Below are positions 1 through 11,515 of a stretch of DNA of 64,000 nt, one piece after another (positions within the stretch are counted from its first letter, which is position 1; each line of letters starts with the position of its first letter). The position numbers and the translations under genes were made by a program. This stretch comes from Prunus persica (Eukaryota; Streptophyta; Magnoliopsida; Rosales; Rosaceae), in NCBI RefSeq assembly GCF_000346465.2, contig NC_034014.1, positions 29,893,777 to 29,957,776 of the forward strand. Direction: 5' to 3'. The notes under the pieces are model-generated. The model was given only the letters and a program-made list of their open reading frames with translations, was not told the origin of the DNA and did no database searches.

Positions 1-1604
1 TTCATGTGGTCTTCACTTGGAGAGTGCATAAATTGACTGACAACGCTCACCGCATAAGCAATGTCTGGTCGAGTATGTGACAAATAGATCAATCTTCCCA
101 CTAACCTTTGGTATCTTTCTTTGTTAGTTGGAACTTGATCCGGATATTCTCCAAGATGATGATTTTGAACAATAGGAGTGTCCGCAGGTTTACAATCTAG
201 CATTCCTGTGTCTGTCAACAAGTCTAAGACATATTTCCTTTGAGAGAGAAATATGCCTTGCTGCGATCGAGCCACCTCAATTCCCAAGAAATACTTGAGT
301 CCACCTAGATCCTTCATCTCAAACTCCGTAGCCAGATAGTCTTGTAGCTGTGATATTTCCTGTTTATCATTCCCAGTAATAATCATATCATCAACATAGA
401 TTATTAATGCTGTTACCTTCCCTTTTCGATGTTTCAAGAACAGAGTATGATCTGAGTTGCACTGTTTGAAACCATTGTTCTTCATTGCCATAGTGAACCG
501 TCCAAACCATGCACGTGGTGACTGTTTCAATCCATACAATGCTTTTCGTAACCTGCAAACTGTTCCAGTCTGAGTAGTATTATATCCAGGAGGAATGTCC
601 ATGTACACCTCCTCCGTGAGTTCGCCATGTAGAAAAGCATTCTTTACATCAAACTGGTGTAGTGACCAATCCAAATTAGCTGCAAGGGATAATAAGACTC
701 TGACGGTGTTTAACTTTGCAACTGGTGCAAAAGTTTCTTCATAGTCTATACCATAGGTCTGTGTGTACCCTTTTGCCACAAGTCTTGCCTTGTATCGCTC
801 GATAGATCCATCTGCATTGTGTTTTATAGTAAACACCCATCTACATCCGATAGTCTTTTTTCCTCGTGGTATAGTCTCCAATGTCCAAGTCTGATTTTTC
901 TCAAGAGCTTTCATCTCCTCTTTTATAGCTTGGACCCACTTAGGATCTTTCAATGCTTCAGAGACCTTGGTTGGAATATGGATAGCAGACAACTGATGCA
1001 CAAAAGCCTTGAGTGATTCAGACAGCTTCTCAGTGGATACATGATTTGCAATTGGATACTTGGATGTCTTGCCAATATCCGGTGAATAACGGTTTGGTGG
1101 CTTCCCACGATTTTGCCTGAAAGGTAATTGATATCCAATAGTTTTATCATCTAAATGCACAAGTCTAGTAGGAGTAGTTACCTCAAGGATATTCTCAGGA
1201 GATTGGTCTGTTGGTACTATTGAGTTAGAAGGGGGGTCTTCATCTTGTTGTTCTGTATTGTCTGTAGGTGTGGGACTCGGATCAGAAATATCTTCGCATG
1301 GATCAGGTGGGTTAGGCAATTGATCGCTATGAATGGGCGATTGGTCACTTTTCAACAGAGAGTAATCTCGTGCTCCAGACTCGGGATGATCAATCATTTC
1401 TGTACATAGGAGAATTTCTTTGTTTTCCAAGTTGCTCCAATTCTGTTCTTCACTTCGTATCTCCCCCTGAAGCGCAGAATTGGATGATGGGTCATGGAAG
1501 AACAGCTCAGATTCCAGAAAAGTCACATCCAAAGTGACATAGGTTCGTTGGGTAGGAGGGTGATAACAGCGGTAACCTTTCTGATGAGTGGCATAACCCA
1601 CAAA
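1..1604 (-). pseudogene. Reverse transcriptase region of copia element A (partial)
   Basis: After the frameshift near 1604 the minus strand continues in another frame that I followed open to the left edge. It carries integrase C-terminal sequence, a low-complexity linker, then RVT_2 reverse transcriptase motifs: QFDVKNAFLHGEL near 640-615, LYGLKQSPRAWF near 545-505, catalytic YVDDM at 384-398 and the closing RYQRLVGRLIYLSHTRPD near 110-60. The YxDD catalytic motif is intact. RNase H lies outside the window. Confidence 0.9.
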
Positions 1605-3487
1605 ACACAACGAAGCGCACAGGGATCAAGTTTGCTACTTTGATTTTTGTGGAGATGAACGAAAGCCACACATCCAAAGATTCGGGGTGTGAGTACCAAA
1701 ACAGAGGGCAGAGGTCTGTGTTGCGCAAGCACATGTAAAGGAGTTTTAAAGGTCAATACACCAGAAGGCATACGGTTGATCAGGTGAACTGCAGTGACAA
1801 TAGCATCATCCCAGTGATGGCGAGGAACATGAGCGCCAATCAGAAGTGCTCGAGCGGTTTCAAGAAGATGTCGATTCTTTCGTTCAGCAATACCATTTTG
1901 TTGCGGTGTCTGAGGACAAGTCGTCTCATGGATAATTCCATGTTGTTGGAAGTAAGTCTGAAAGTCATGATTGACAAATTCTCCACCATTGTCTGAGTGA
2001 AGAATCTGGATTTGAGCATTAAATTGAGTTTTCATCTGTTTGTGGAAAGACTGAAAACGGGAAAACACTTCGTTTTTATTCTTCAGCAAATAAAGCCATG
2101 TCATCCGTGTACAATCATCGATGAATGTGACAAACCATCGAACACCAGAAGGAGCAGTGATAGGCGAAGGTCCCCAGACATCAGAGTGAATTAATGTAAA
2201 TGGAGTAGTACACTTGTTCGTACTCAACGGGTAGGGCACACGGTGACTCTTGGCAAAAATACAAGTATCACATGTGAAGTCGGAGTCTTTGAAACCTGAG
2301 AATAAATCTGGTATAAGATGCTTCATATAACTAAAAGACGGATGTCCCAATCGACGATGCCACAACCAGATTTGCTTTTGTTTGCTATCAAAGGGATGTG
2401 TCACACTGTTAGCCACGCCGGGACTGAAGTCATCGACATAATATAGCCCCCCTCTCTTAGTACCACGACCAAGAATCTCCTTAGTGTGAATATCCTGAAG
2501 CAAACAAAAACTCGGGTAAATGAGTACACAACAATTCAATTGTTCAGTAAGCTGACTAACTGACAACAATTTAGTGGATAAAGATGGAACAAGTAAAGTA
2601 TTAGACAGTGTGAGAGAGGATGAGAGTGCAACAGTGCCAGCCCCTGTCACAGGATAAGTAACACCATTGGCATTTGCAATACAGGTTCGTCGAGGTTGTG
2701 TAGTATTCAGAAAATCATCAGGATCAAACGTCATATGATCAGTTGCACCAGAATCAATTATCCAGCTCTTGGAATCAATCTTATCGGAAGTATGGAATCC
2801 ATAACCAGTACTATTACTGGTCATATTGCATTGTCCTCGATCTGTAAAAGTAGCCCACCAATCGGGGTAGCCATGTGATGTAAAACAAGTCTCACAAGTG
2901 TGTCTCGGATCATCACAATATGCACAATTTGGTCCATGTGTCGGGGTCGTTAGTCTAGAAGTCATAATCTGCGCAGCGGAAGAAGCATAGGATACAGGTT
3001 GAGTAGGAATTTGGATCGGAATCTGAGCCTGAGTCGGGGCCGGAGTCGGAGTCGAAATCGGGATCGGGGTCTGAATCATAGACAAATTCGAGGTTTGGGT
3101 CATCATCGGAGTGGGGGTCGGGGTCGTCTTCGGAGTCGGGGTCAGGGTCGTCGTCGTCATAGTCGGGGTCGGGGTCGGGGTCGTCAAAAGAGGATCCTGA
3201 TTCTGGATCGGGGTCTGAATCATAGACAAATTCGGGGTTGGGGTCATCATCGGAGTGCGGGTCGGGGTCGTCTTCGGAGTCGGGGTCGGGGTCGTCGTCG
3301 TCATAGTCGGGGTCGGGGTCGGGGTCGTCAAAAGAGGATCCTGATTCTGGATCGGGTTCGGGGTCAAAGTCTGCATCTGTAGGGGCGGAGCCATCTGGGC
3401 ACTCAACTCAACGATGGTTGGTTGAGAATGAGAGAAGGAGTCGGTGGTGCTACCTCCATGAAGGTTGAAAAAATCATCAACCCTCAT
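1523..3487 (-). pseudogene. Gag remnant-protease-integrase of copia element A
   Basis: A 654-residue frame starts about 50 bases after the primer binding site. In order it holds a short N-terminus, a Thr/Pro/Met-rich repeat tract (about residues 45-145), a CX2CX4HX4C zinc knuckle (near residue 185), the aspartic protease signature DSGATDHM (about 245), the GAG-pre-integrase segment WLWHRRLGHPS, and an integrase core with its three acidic residues visible in HSDVWGP, HSDNGGEF and GIAERKN. The alpha-helical capsid (UBN2-type) domain that normally fills the first 200 or so residues of copia Gag is absent. A one-base shift near 1604 gives about 38 out-of-frame residues before the stop. Inactive as it stands. 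Confidence 0.88.
3061..3348. repeat. 144-bp minisatellite, two copies, inside the Gag remnant
   Basis: The segment starting at 3061 recurs at 3205 and its first bases again at 3349, a period of 144 bp. Each unit is itself built of GGGGTC-type hexamers that give TPTPTP on the coding (minus) strand. Because 144 is a multiple of 3 the frame is kept, adding 48 residues per unit. Confidence 0.9.
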
Positions 3488-3534
3488 AGCGGCGGCGGGG
3501 TTTTGAAACTAGAGTCAGCAATTCCAAGATCGCC

Positions 3535-3546
3535 GCTCTGATACCA
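3535..3546 (-). other. tRNA primer binding site of copia element A
   Basis: The minus strand reads TGGTATCAGAGC, the standard plant copia primer binding site complementary to the 3' end of initiator methionine tRNA. It is immediately next to the LTR end. Confidence 0.9.
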
Positions 3547-3780
3547 TGCTAAAATATGAAAATTATGAGAGAATATTTGTTTGTGGGAATTTTCTGTGTA
3601 TTCTTCTCCTTGTAGGAGGTCATATTTATAATACAACGAAACCTGAATGGGCAAGTAAATAATAAATTCTTAAATCTATTTACAGTAGGAAATCAGGAAT
3701 TAACGTAAATCAATTACAATTATAATAGGAATTCTTGGTGTGCAAAGAAAGTAAGTCAATATCCACAAGTCACGCCAACA
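3547..3780 (-). repeat. 5' LTR of copia element A
   Basis: The 234-bp segment has TG...CA ends and directly abuts the primer binding site. Read on the minus strand it starts TGTTGGCGTGAC and ends TTTTAGCA. A TATA-like TATAAATATG sits at 3621-3630 on the minus strand, in the usual place for an LTR promoter. The outer boundary rests on the TG start alone, because the partner LTR is outside the window. Confidence 0.75.
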
Positions 3781-3785
3781 ACTAA

Positions 3786-4378
3786 GACTAAATTTGAGAA
3801 CAGGTTTCCAAAATCATATTTGAGGATCCATAAATCCAATGAAAATTGATATTCCCAAACCAGCCCCTTCGCGAAATTTCTTACGCAGAGAATGCACATT
3901 ACATAAAACTTCTCTCAGGTGGTCTTTCTGATCGTGCCTTCATATGCATCCTTCTCCATCTCATTAAACACATAATCTTTCAAGAGAGAAAAACTAATTT
4001 GTATTTCAGTTTTTCTAATAATATATATGTAAACTGATGAAGTCGTGAAAACGCAGCAAAAACAAGTCTTCTACTCTACGTCAGGGTTCTAACTTTTGTA
4101 GATGCTAATCTAATAAAGTCCCACCATTACGGAGTTCTTATTAGGACGTCCGGAATTTCTAATTGTAAGGACGCCATTGTTTTTCAGTTTTCTTCACTGC
4201 TTTCCTCCCTTTCTCGGTTTTTCTCCCCGTCTTTTGTATTCATATGCTTCAACAAGCAGTGGGTATATAAAACAAGCTTTAGAGCTAAGACATATAGCTG
4301 CAAGAATGGCATCCGTACGGTAAGAAAATCCGGACATCCGGATAAGAGAATAATTGGATACATATATATATATATATA
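3786..4378. other. Intergenic, no gene seen
   Basis: AT-rich DNA between copia element A and the MITE. I see no coding signal and no repeat with clear ends. Confidence 0.6.
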
Positions 4379-4561
4379 CAGTCCTGATCTCTTGGACTAC
4401 AGGGGTCCAAGAGATTTGTGGTCACTCACCGTTGGATGTAAATTCAACGGTTCACTCACTCTTGCACTCCTTTTAAAAAACTTTTTTGAACCATTGGATT
4501 AATATCCAACGATGGGTGACCACAATCTCTTGGACTCCTGTGGTCCAAGAGATCGGGACTG
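4379..4561. mobile_element. 183-bp palindromic MITE, copy 1
   Basis: Ends are CAGTCC and GGACTG, and the two arms are near-perfect inverted repeats for about 60 bases each. Inside each arm is a smaller hairpin, CTCTTGGAC paired with GTCCAAGAG. Flanking bases on both sides are TATATATATA, compatible with a 10-bp target duplication but low complexity. A second copy of exactly the same length lies at 45107-45289 in reverse orientation with an unambiguous 10-bp duplication. The 10-bp duplication suggests a Mutator-type (MULE) non-autonomous element; no transposase is present. Confidence 0.85.
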
Positions 4562-4934
4562 TATATATATATACCTATATTATATATTTTTATTTTAGGT
4601 AATTTACAATAGTAAATTTGTAATTGAAAATCTCTTTTGTGAAGTGAACAATATAAAGTGTGGGAAGTTCTACTTCTACACATGCAAAAATGGAAGTCAA
4701 CACATTTCTACTTGTATTATCCCACTCAACTCGAGCACACTCTCGTGCAAAAGTAACAAATCATAGACGTTCTATGTTAAAAGTCTTTCCTAATGGATCT
4801 TTGCTTATGTGGGCATGTACATAACTTACATGATTAAGAGGTAGATAATACATACTGATATACAGACAACAAAATTGTTGACCCTAATGATTTACATATC
4901 TATAATTCTCATTGCCTGTAGTTTAGATGGATCT

Positions 4935-7900
4935 CTACCAGAACCGGTCCTTGTTGACGCTCAAGTATCCGGCCATAACTTTCCCCCCGGTATTTCTCAT
5001 TCCATCTATAAGGAAGCACCAAGTGGAACCCAATGCTCCAACAAAAAAGTCAGCTTCACTTGCCATCAAGAAATTGACAAGTGGATAATTTGTGCTAGTC
5101 TCCCTGCCGAGACTCGTTTCATAAGTTGCCATTGTCATGTTTCCGACTTGGCGGGTCACGTTCGTGTAGTAAAAGTCCCAGTGACGGTAACTTCTGGATT
5201 TGTCAATGACTTCCTGAAGATTGTTAATGGTTAGGTTTAAGCCTCATGAGCCATCACTTCTAAAATTATTTGGAAAGATGATGTTAATGCAACAAAACTA
5301 AACCTGCATTTCAGTGGAGAGCCAAACACTCTTGAGCTGTGGGAAGCGCTTTCTAATGCGGCCAGCAAGACCCATGTATTCTTCAAATTCAACTACCTTC
5401 ATTTCACATGCTTTGTCTCCCATTCTTACATGCATGCTGAGTAGTGGCCTAGGCATCCAAGGCTTGTGACTAGACCAAACAAATTCTTCAATATCAGACC
5501 TTCGATCGACCATAGCATCCTGCAAGAAACGTCTAATTGTAAGGCATAATTGTTTGTTTACCTCTGTCCTGCAAGAAAAACAGGGCAGATGGGATACATG
5601 TCCAACAAACCTTAGGCCATTTCCCTTCAAAAGTTGTGACGACCATATTGGCAGCTTCCTTTCCAAATGCAGTATGACGAGCAACATTCAATAAGCCACA
5701 TGTGTACTCAGTTTGAAATCTCATCAAGTATCGTACTGCCTGACATAAATGTAACAATATACAATCAAATATCGAAAATCAAAGTGATTATGTGTAACTG
5801 AATAAAGGATACTGTTGGTTCCTCATTTGAAAATATTAATGATGCAAGGAAAATGCTCCATGTGTCTGAGTGTACCAGAATATGGGATCCAACAATGTCC
5901 TCTTGAAAAAACGGGGGAAGAAAACTATAATGTACGTATGAAATTTGCATTTATTTCTACGTTTTCATGAAAAGGGTGGGCGTCTGGCAGACCTTTCTTT
6001 TCTTTCATGAATATATTGGATTTATAAAAGCAAATATATAATTCATTTATAGAAGACCTATACAGATTACCTGTGCCCTCCACCACCTCCGATCCATTTT
6101 GCGATGATAAGCAACTAAACTTCCATTGATGTCTGTGGTAGGTTGCAAATGACTCCAAGGATCACCCCATGTTCTGCATTAAATATTTGGCATAGTGACA
6201 TGAAAAAAGTTATGTGCTGCCAAATACTGAGAAGTGAACTGAAAATGAAATTGTTCTAGATGAAAATTTTCACCTAGGTGTAGGTCCAGCCCATATTTGC
6301 TTTGAATTATAACTTTCTTTTGCCTTAATGGTGCCTTTTTTCCAGGCTTCTTCACTTCCCATAAGCTCAAATGCGCGATCTCGACATTCTTGGGATGTTT
6401 CAGGAAAGAAGTAGCAAGACCAACTGGAGCGGGATGAATCTACAAATAGAAAACAAGAGGTCTATGTTGATGTTTCAAACTTGTTCACTATGTGATGAGA
6501 GCAATAGAAAAACAAGAAAATAATATCTTTATATAAGAATTAAAACCATTTAAAACCACTGAAGTGAGATGTCATGAATCGTGATATTAACCTTTACAAC
6601 CATCATGGTCGGCCCGATTATAGTAGTTGGTAACAAGGACCCTCTTTTCATTGATTGCAATAGCTAGAAGCCCACACATTCCAGCAATCTGGGCCCCAAT
6701 TCCAAATCCAGGTAATCTTTCCCAGTCAGCTACAAGAAATTTTACACTAGGATCCCTGCAGTTCAAAGGATGTTGATGCATCCATATGTCTCGTTGCACT
6801 TTTCTGGTCAGGGGGTAATTTTCTTCATCAGACCCTGTAATCTGAAGGAACTTGCATATTAGTAGAACTGTGGAAGATTGTAGAACACAACATCTTATTT
6901 CACAGAGCAACATGAAAATTCAAAGTTATGCAGTGATTTATAATGTACAGACGTGTCAATATAGCACATTATGTGCTTAAATATGGAGCTCATCAACCAT
7001 GTAAGATTAGAGGCAGATGGGTTGCGGTTCCCTTTGCATTCTTGCTAGCTATGCAGAATGGGGAATCCTGATAAAAACAAGAACTGATTGGTCTTGAAAT
7101 TCAGGACCCAAGACTCTTAAGTTCTTTCATTGTTGGATTGTTGAATAAACACGTGTGTGTAGACACGAATGAACTCATGTGCAAAATGCATATGTACGAA
7201 TCAGAAATATATGCATGATTTCATTTGACATATATGGCTCATTCTTCCAAATTGTTGTTCTACAGTAATAAATAGTTATTGGACTTCAAATCCTAGAAAC
7301 ATACCCAGGGAGCATAAGCACCTTCAGATGTAGCTTGATGCTCGTTAGTTGCAGCTGCTGGGTACTTGGCCAACAACCCTTTCCAACTTGTCCAGGGAGG
7401 ATAAGTCTCATTCTCAGCACGCTTATCGAGGCGCTCATTTACTTGTGTTTTTAACTTGCAGTTTTCCAAATGAGGGGCATTTGGCACACGAGATGTGCTT
7501 ACTCCAAGTCTCTGCAAGTCATCACTTTCTCCAGACTCTGATTCAGTCAGTAAAGCACTCCAAACTGAATACAACAATGAGACACTCTCATTATTGATCA
7601 TTTCTTCACTTCTTAGTGAATCAACTATTCTCTCTGTTCTGATTATCGGTTTAAAACTGCAGTTTGTGCCTGCAACCATACCTTTAATTCAAAACCAGAA
7701 ATTAATCTCTTTGATAGATTGCTTCAAAAAAATATATATATATTATTAAACTATTCGATGCATGCCAATGATTGAAAGCACTGTTCTTTGGTTCGTAACT
7801 CATTGGAAGCACTTTGTGGCTAAGGGCAAGCCGAACCCCGAGCGGGGATTAATCCCACACTTCGGGTGTAGGGACACTTCGTGGTATTTACTCAAAAAAA

Positions 7901-8643
7901 AAAAAAAAAAAAAGCACTGTTCTTATCTACAATGCAGGTGTGAATTGAATCTGGAAGTCACAGAGGTGCCATGAGTGTTTTGGAACTAATGTCAAGGGTC
8001 ACCAAAAAAGAAAGAATCTAAAGGCATCAGATTTACACCTCGTCACGGGAGGGCTTATCTTCATAATCAAAGCAGAAATTCAACTAGCAAGTAAAGTCAA
8101 AGTCAAATATTGAAGTGAAGAAAATGTGTTGATGAAGAAGCCATTCTAACTTTAAGTGGCTTTGAATACACCTTTTAATTAAACCTCATTAAGAAGTTTC
8201 TGAACGACCAAACTCATTCATGTTGGCAAATTTTATTTCTCTGCCTTCTGTCCCTTGCATAATTATTTCATTCCCAACTTTCCTTTCCCTTGGATTTAAA
8301 GCAAGCAAGGCAAGTAGAGAAAAGAAAAAGCAGAAAAGACCCACGTCCATTAAAACAATGAACTTTAAAGAAGACAAGAATTGAAGATTTTATCAGGAAA
8401 AATTGACTCACTGATGATCTCTGAGCTTGAATTTTCAGCTGAAGCACCCTCGGAAATGGTCGAAAATGAAAATCCACCAAACTCAAAAGTACCAAATGAA
8501 GTAAGAGTAGCCAGAAACAGAGAAGTGAGACAAACTCCACACAGAAAACCAACCACACAAATTTGGCATGGAAATGAACTCCCCATTTGCAAAGCCTTCT
8601 GAGAAACAGCTCTCTCAAGCGACTTCTGATTTAATGGTTCCAT
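4935..8643 (-). CDS. FUT8/NodZ-like fucosyltransferase family protein, type II membrane protein
   Basis: Eight exons (minus): 8412-8643, 7305-7669, 6592-6841, 6274-6439, 6071-6173, 5611-5739, 5304-5519, 4935-5213. They sum to 1740 bp (579 aa) with matching phases and GT-AG borders. The N-terminus MEPLNQKSLERA is followed by one membrane segment (about residues 27-50), fitting a Golgi type II anchor. The catalytic half has GFGIGAQIAGMCGLL (donor-loop-like), HVRMGDKACEM, which resembles HVRRTDK of FUT8, and the C-terminal FFVGALGSTWCFLIDGMR. By family it would transfer fucose to a glycan, in the alpha-1,6-fucosyltransferase superfamily; the acceptor in plants is unknown to me. The in-frame GTG six bases upstream of the ATG is not used as the start. 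Intron 1 carries a SINE. Confidence 0.85.
7789..7910 (+). mobile_element. SINE with 14-bp target-site duplication in intron 1 of the fucosyltransferase-like gene
   Basis: A 122-bp insert ends in about 20 adenines and is flanked by perfect copies of AAAGCACTGTTCTT at 7775-7788 and 7911-7924. It contains TGGCTAAGGGC, close to a pol III A box, and the GC-rich GGGGATTAATCCC in the place of a B box. Poly(A) tail plus a long duplication is the signature of LINE-driven retroposition. It is antisense to the host gene. Confidence 0.85.
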
Positions 8644-10746
8644 TTTCACCTTTAAGGATCAATCAAAGAACCCAAGAGCTACTCTGAAGCTTTTTTCACC
8701 GGAATTTCATGGGACGCCAACCAACTCATCACTGCAATCACATGAAGCAACTTAACTTTTAATTATCTTATTTTCTTTTTTACTTTCTACTTTTGTGTAT
8801 GAGATTTTCATAAGCAGAGAAACACGAGAACAGGGCTTATGCCAATCTACCAAATGAAGGAACAAAATCACAAAAATTGTCAATATCAACCATCCATTTC
8901 ACCTTAAACTTTGGTGGCCCACCTTCATCTTCCTTCCAACTGCAAAAATAAATGAAATTTCCTATCAGAAAAGAAATGCAGAACTCGAGCCAGAATATTG
9001 CACTAGTGATGGAAAATAAAATATTACTATCATCACTGCAGTAATAATGAAAAATCAGCAAATTCAGTAAGATAGACATTCGAAAACCTTTTTTTTTAAA
9101 AAAAAAAAAATCAAATTTAATTTTGCTGGTTAATATAAGATTAGTAAAGACACCATTAAATGAAGATAGAAATTGCAGAAGCACAGGGACCAATTTTACA
9201 TTTTAAAGTAAAAAATAGAGAAATAATAGAGAGAGAAAGTATTAGAATACCATGAATCGCAGAATATCTTCTTGTATCAAGTAAAAGGTATAGTTCACTT
9301 GGATGTCAAAGAGAAACGGAAGCAACAGATAGGTAACAAAACCAAAACGCATAAAGAGAGCCCATGCAGAGAGACACACGCCACAAAAGAAGCAGCAAAC
9401 AGTTTAGAGAGAGATGAGCATGGCCAAAAGCAACACCAAAACAGAAAATTTGGAAAGAGTTTTATCTTCAATTATGTGTACCTTTGAGTAATTGAGAAAA
9501 AAGAACAAAATTGAAATGGGTCTCTCAGCAAAACCAAGAAAATACAATACAGTACTTTGAGAGAGAGAGAGAGAGAGAGAGAGTTTGTGACTTTGTTTGT
9601 GGGTGTGAATTTGTTGAGTTTCTCAAGAAGGAAACAGACATCTCATCCTCCGAACAACCGCGGCCATCCACTCGACGTTGTTAAGATTTTTATGCAGTTT
9701 ATGCGAAGAGACTCTGTCAGTATCTAAGATAGAGTGATGCACAGTGGACACATGGCACAAACCCAACTGAAAGAAAAAGATGGTGTTTTTATGGTGCAGG
9801 TAGAACAAGACCTTTAATTTCTAGCTCATTACCAAATACTAACTGCCTCCCAAAAACTACGTTTCATGATGAACCTCTCTCATTATTATGAGTTGTATTT
9901 GGATGATAAAGTTTTGAGTGCAAATTAGGAAAAGCTCTTAGCTTGTAAAAGACACGAATCCCCTTTGATTAATTGATTCCATCATTTAGTATGTTCTAGA
10001 CTTGACACTTACACTTGCTCCTTCCCCACTTTCTTTTGGTCCTATGAGAGCTTAACATTTATTGGGTATTTGGCCCAAAAAAATAATAATAATAATAATA
10101 ATTAGTTGGTGCTCTGTATTCTTGATTTCCTTTGATTAAATTATAATTATGTAGTTGTTGGCAAGCATTCTATTACCGTCCCTTGCTAATCATGCATATC
10201 TAACATTGGAGAACTTATTTATTTTAATGAATTGATGAAGACTCAAAAATGAAGTCGTCGAGGGGTAGTATAGTAATTGCATGTGCGAATAGTTTATACT
10301 TGTACATCCAATTTGAAAAGTCCAAGTTGACATGATGAGATGCTAATCTTGACACAAGGCCAGCCACTTGGTAAATTTCTTTTTATCCACCGACACGTAC
10401 AGCAAAAAGATCCCAAAACTAGCGTTGGACCACTTATTGTTGATAATAATATTATTATTAGAGGAGCTGAAAAAATTCGTACTTGTAAAACAATTAATGA
10501 ATATATCCAGTTGCGAGATATATGAAAACTCCATTTTCACAAGACTAAGACTTCGTCCGGGCTGCTCGCCTCTCACTTGGGATTTATTATGTATCGTTTC
10601 TCTTGTGCGTGTTTTTTAATATTTGTTTTAATTATCAAATGAACAATTTTATTTCATGATCAAGGAGTCAAGAACAATACGTATCGTTGTACGCTAGATT
10701 AAGAAAATACTAATGATACAAGGGTTCTTTTTTTATTCAACCAATG

Positions 10747-10865
10747 ATATAAGAATTAATCAAATTAATTAGTGCGAAAGGATTTCTCATATTGCACCTG
10801 AGTTCGAATTCTCTTTTTTATAATTTAAATTAATTTAAAATATATTATCACTTGTATGAAAAATA
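10747..10865 (+). mobile_element. tRNA-derived SINE-like copy (family member 1)
   Basis: The segment aligns along its length with the better-bounded copy at 38403-38527 on the other strand. Shared landmarks are TTAGTGCG/TTAGAGCG (A-box region), GAGTTCGAATTCTC versus AATTTGAATCTC (B box) and the 3' block TATCACTTG followed by an A-rich tail. It is diverged, and I cannot identify a target duplication for this copy. Confidence 0.55.
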
Positions 10866-11346
10866 AATAATAAAAAGTTACCTTTTACCAACCAGAGAAA
10901 ATAGAGCACTTATCTGTTGGCACTCGACGACATTGCGTTCCATGACAATAAACATTTTTGGAGGACCTACTTGTGGATCCCACCGGCTTATTTGGTTTTC
11001 GAAAAATAACATATTCTTCGCGAGTTACGAAATGGCTCTGTCTCCTCTCCTTTCGTTGTCAGTTTGTCACACTGATACATATGTTATTCGGTCCCACGAA
11101 AATAATTGTGCAATTTAAAAAGCAAGGACTAATTTAATTGGCATTCGTGTTCCACTAACTTTCAGAACAAGCCGCCAATTAGGCTCCACAGGCCCAACAC
11201 AACTGCCTCAACTTGGGCTGGATGAAAATGATACCCCCTCTCTTCTCAGCCCACCCGAACTAACTTCTCTTAAATGAAGCCGAAGAAAACTAAACGGTCA
11301 TATTTTCAAGCTCCAGATTCTTCAATCAGACTCTCTTGTGACCGTT

Positions 11347-11412
11347 GCGTCCTCAGTCTTCTTCTCTCTCTCTCTCTCTCTAAAGTCTAAACCATGAAGA
11401 CCGCTTTCTAAA

Positions 11413-11466
<54 letters not shown>
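11347..11466. repeat. CT microsatellites in the leader of the MGC-protein gene
   Basis: Two pure (TC)n runs at about 11361-11381 and 11417-11467, in the stretch expected to be 5' untranslated leader. CT-rich leaders are common in plant genes. Confidence 0.85.
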
Positions 11467-11469
<3 letters not shown>

Positions 11470-11515
11470 ACAGCAAAAGGCATCCGAAAGAAGTCAGCTG
11501 TAAAAGCAGCTAATC

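Larger units (their letters stand above)
1..3780 (-). mobile_element. Ty1/copia LTR retrotransposon A, truncated by window edge
   Basis: Order on the minus strand is LTR, primer binding site, Gag remnant with zinc knuckle, protease, integrase and reverse transcriptase. Having integrase before reverse transcriptase is diagnostic of Ty1/copia. The 3' part (end of RNase H, polypurine tract, second LTR) lies left of base 1, so a target-site duplication cannot be tested; bases just outside the visible LTR are ACTAA (3781-3785). One frameshift near 1604 separates the integrase frame from the reverse transcriptase frame. Confidence 0.93.
8644..11515. other. Divergent intergenic and leader region
   Basis: Contains the 5' region of the minus-strand fucosyltransferase-like gene, with a GA microsatellite near 9557-9582 that may lie in or near a leader exon, and the promoter and CT-rich leader of the plus-strand MGC-protein gene. 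An AAT repeat lies at about 10080-10103 and a SINE-like copy at 10747-10865. The small ORFs here have no family resemblance. Confidence 0.6.

Noticed and set aside
2999..3382. Arg/Gly/Ser-rich plus-strand ORF resembling an RS or RGG protein
   Set aside because: It is the antisense reading of the 144-bp minisatellite in the copia Gag remnant.
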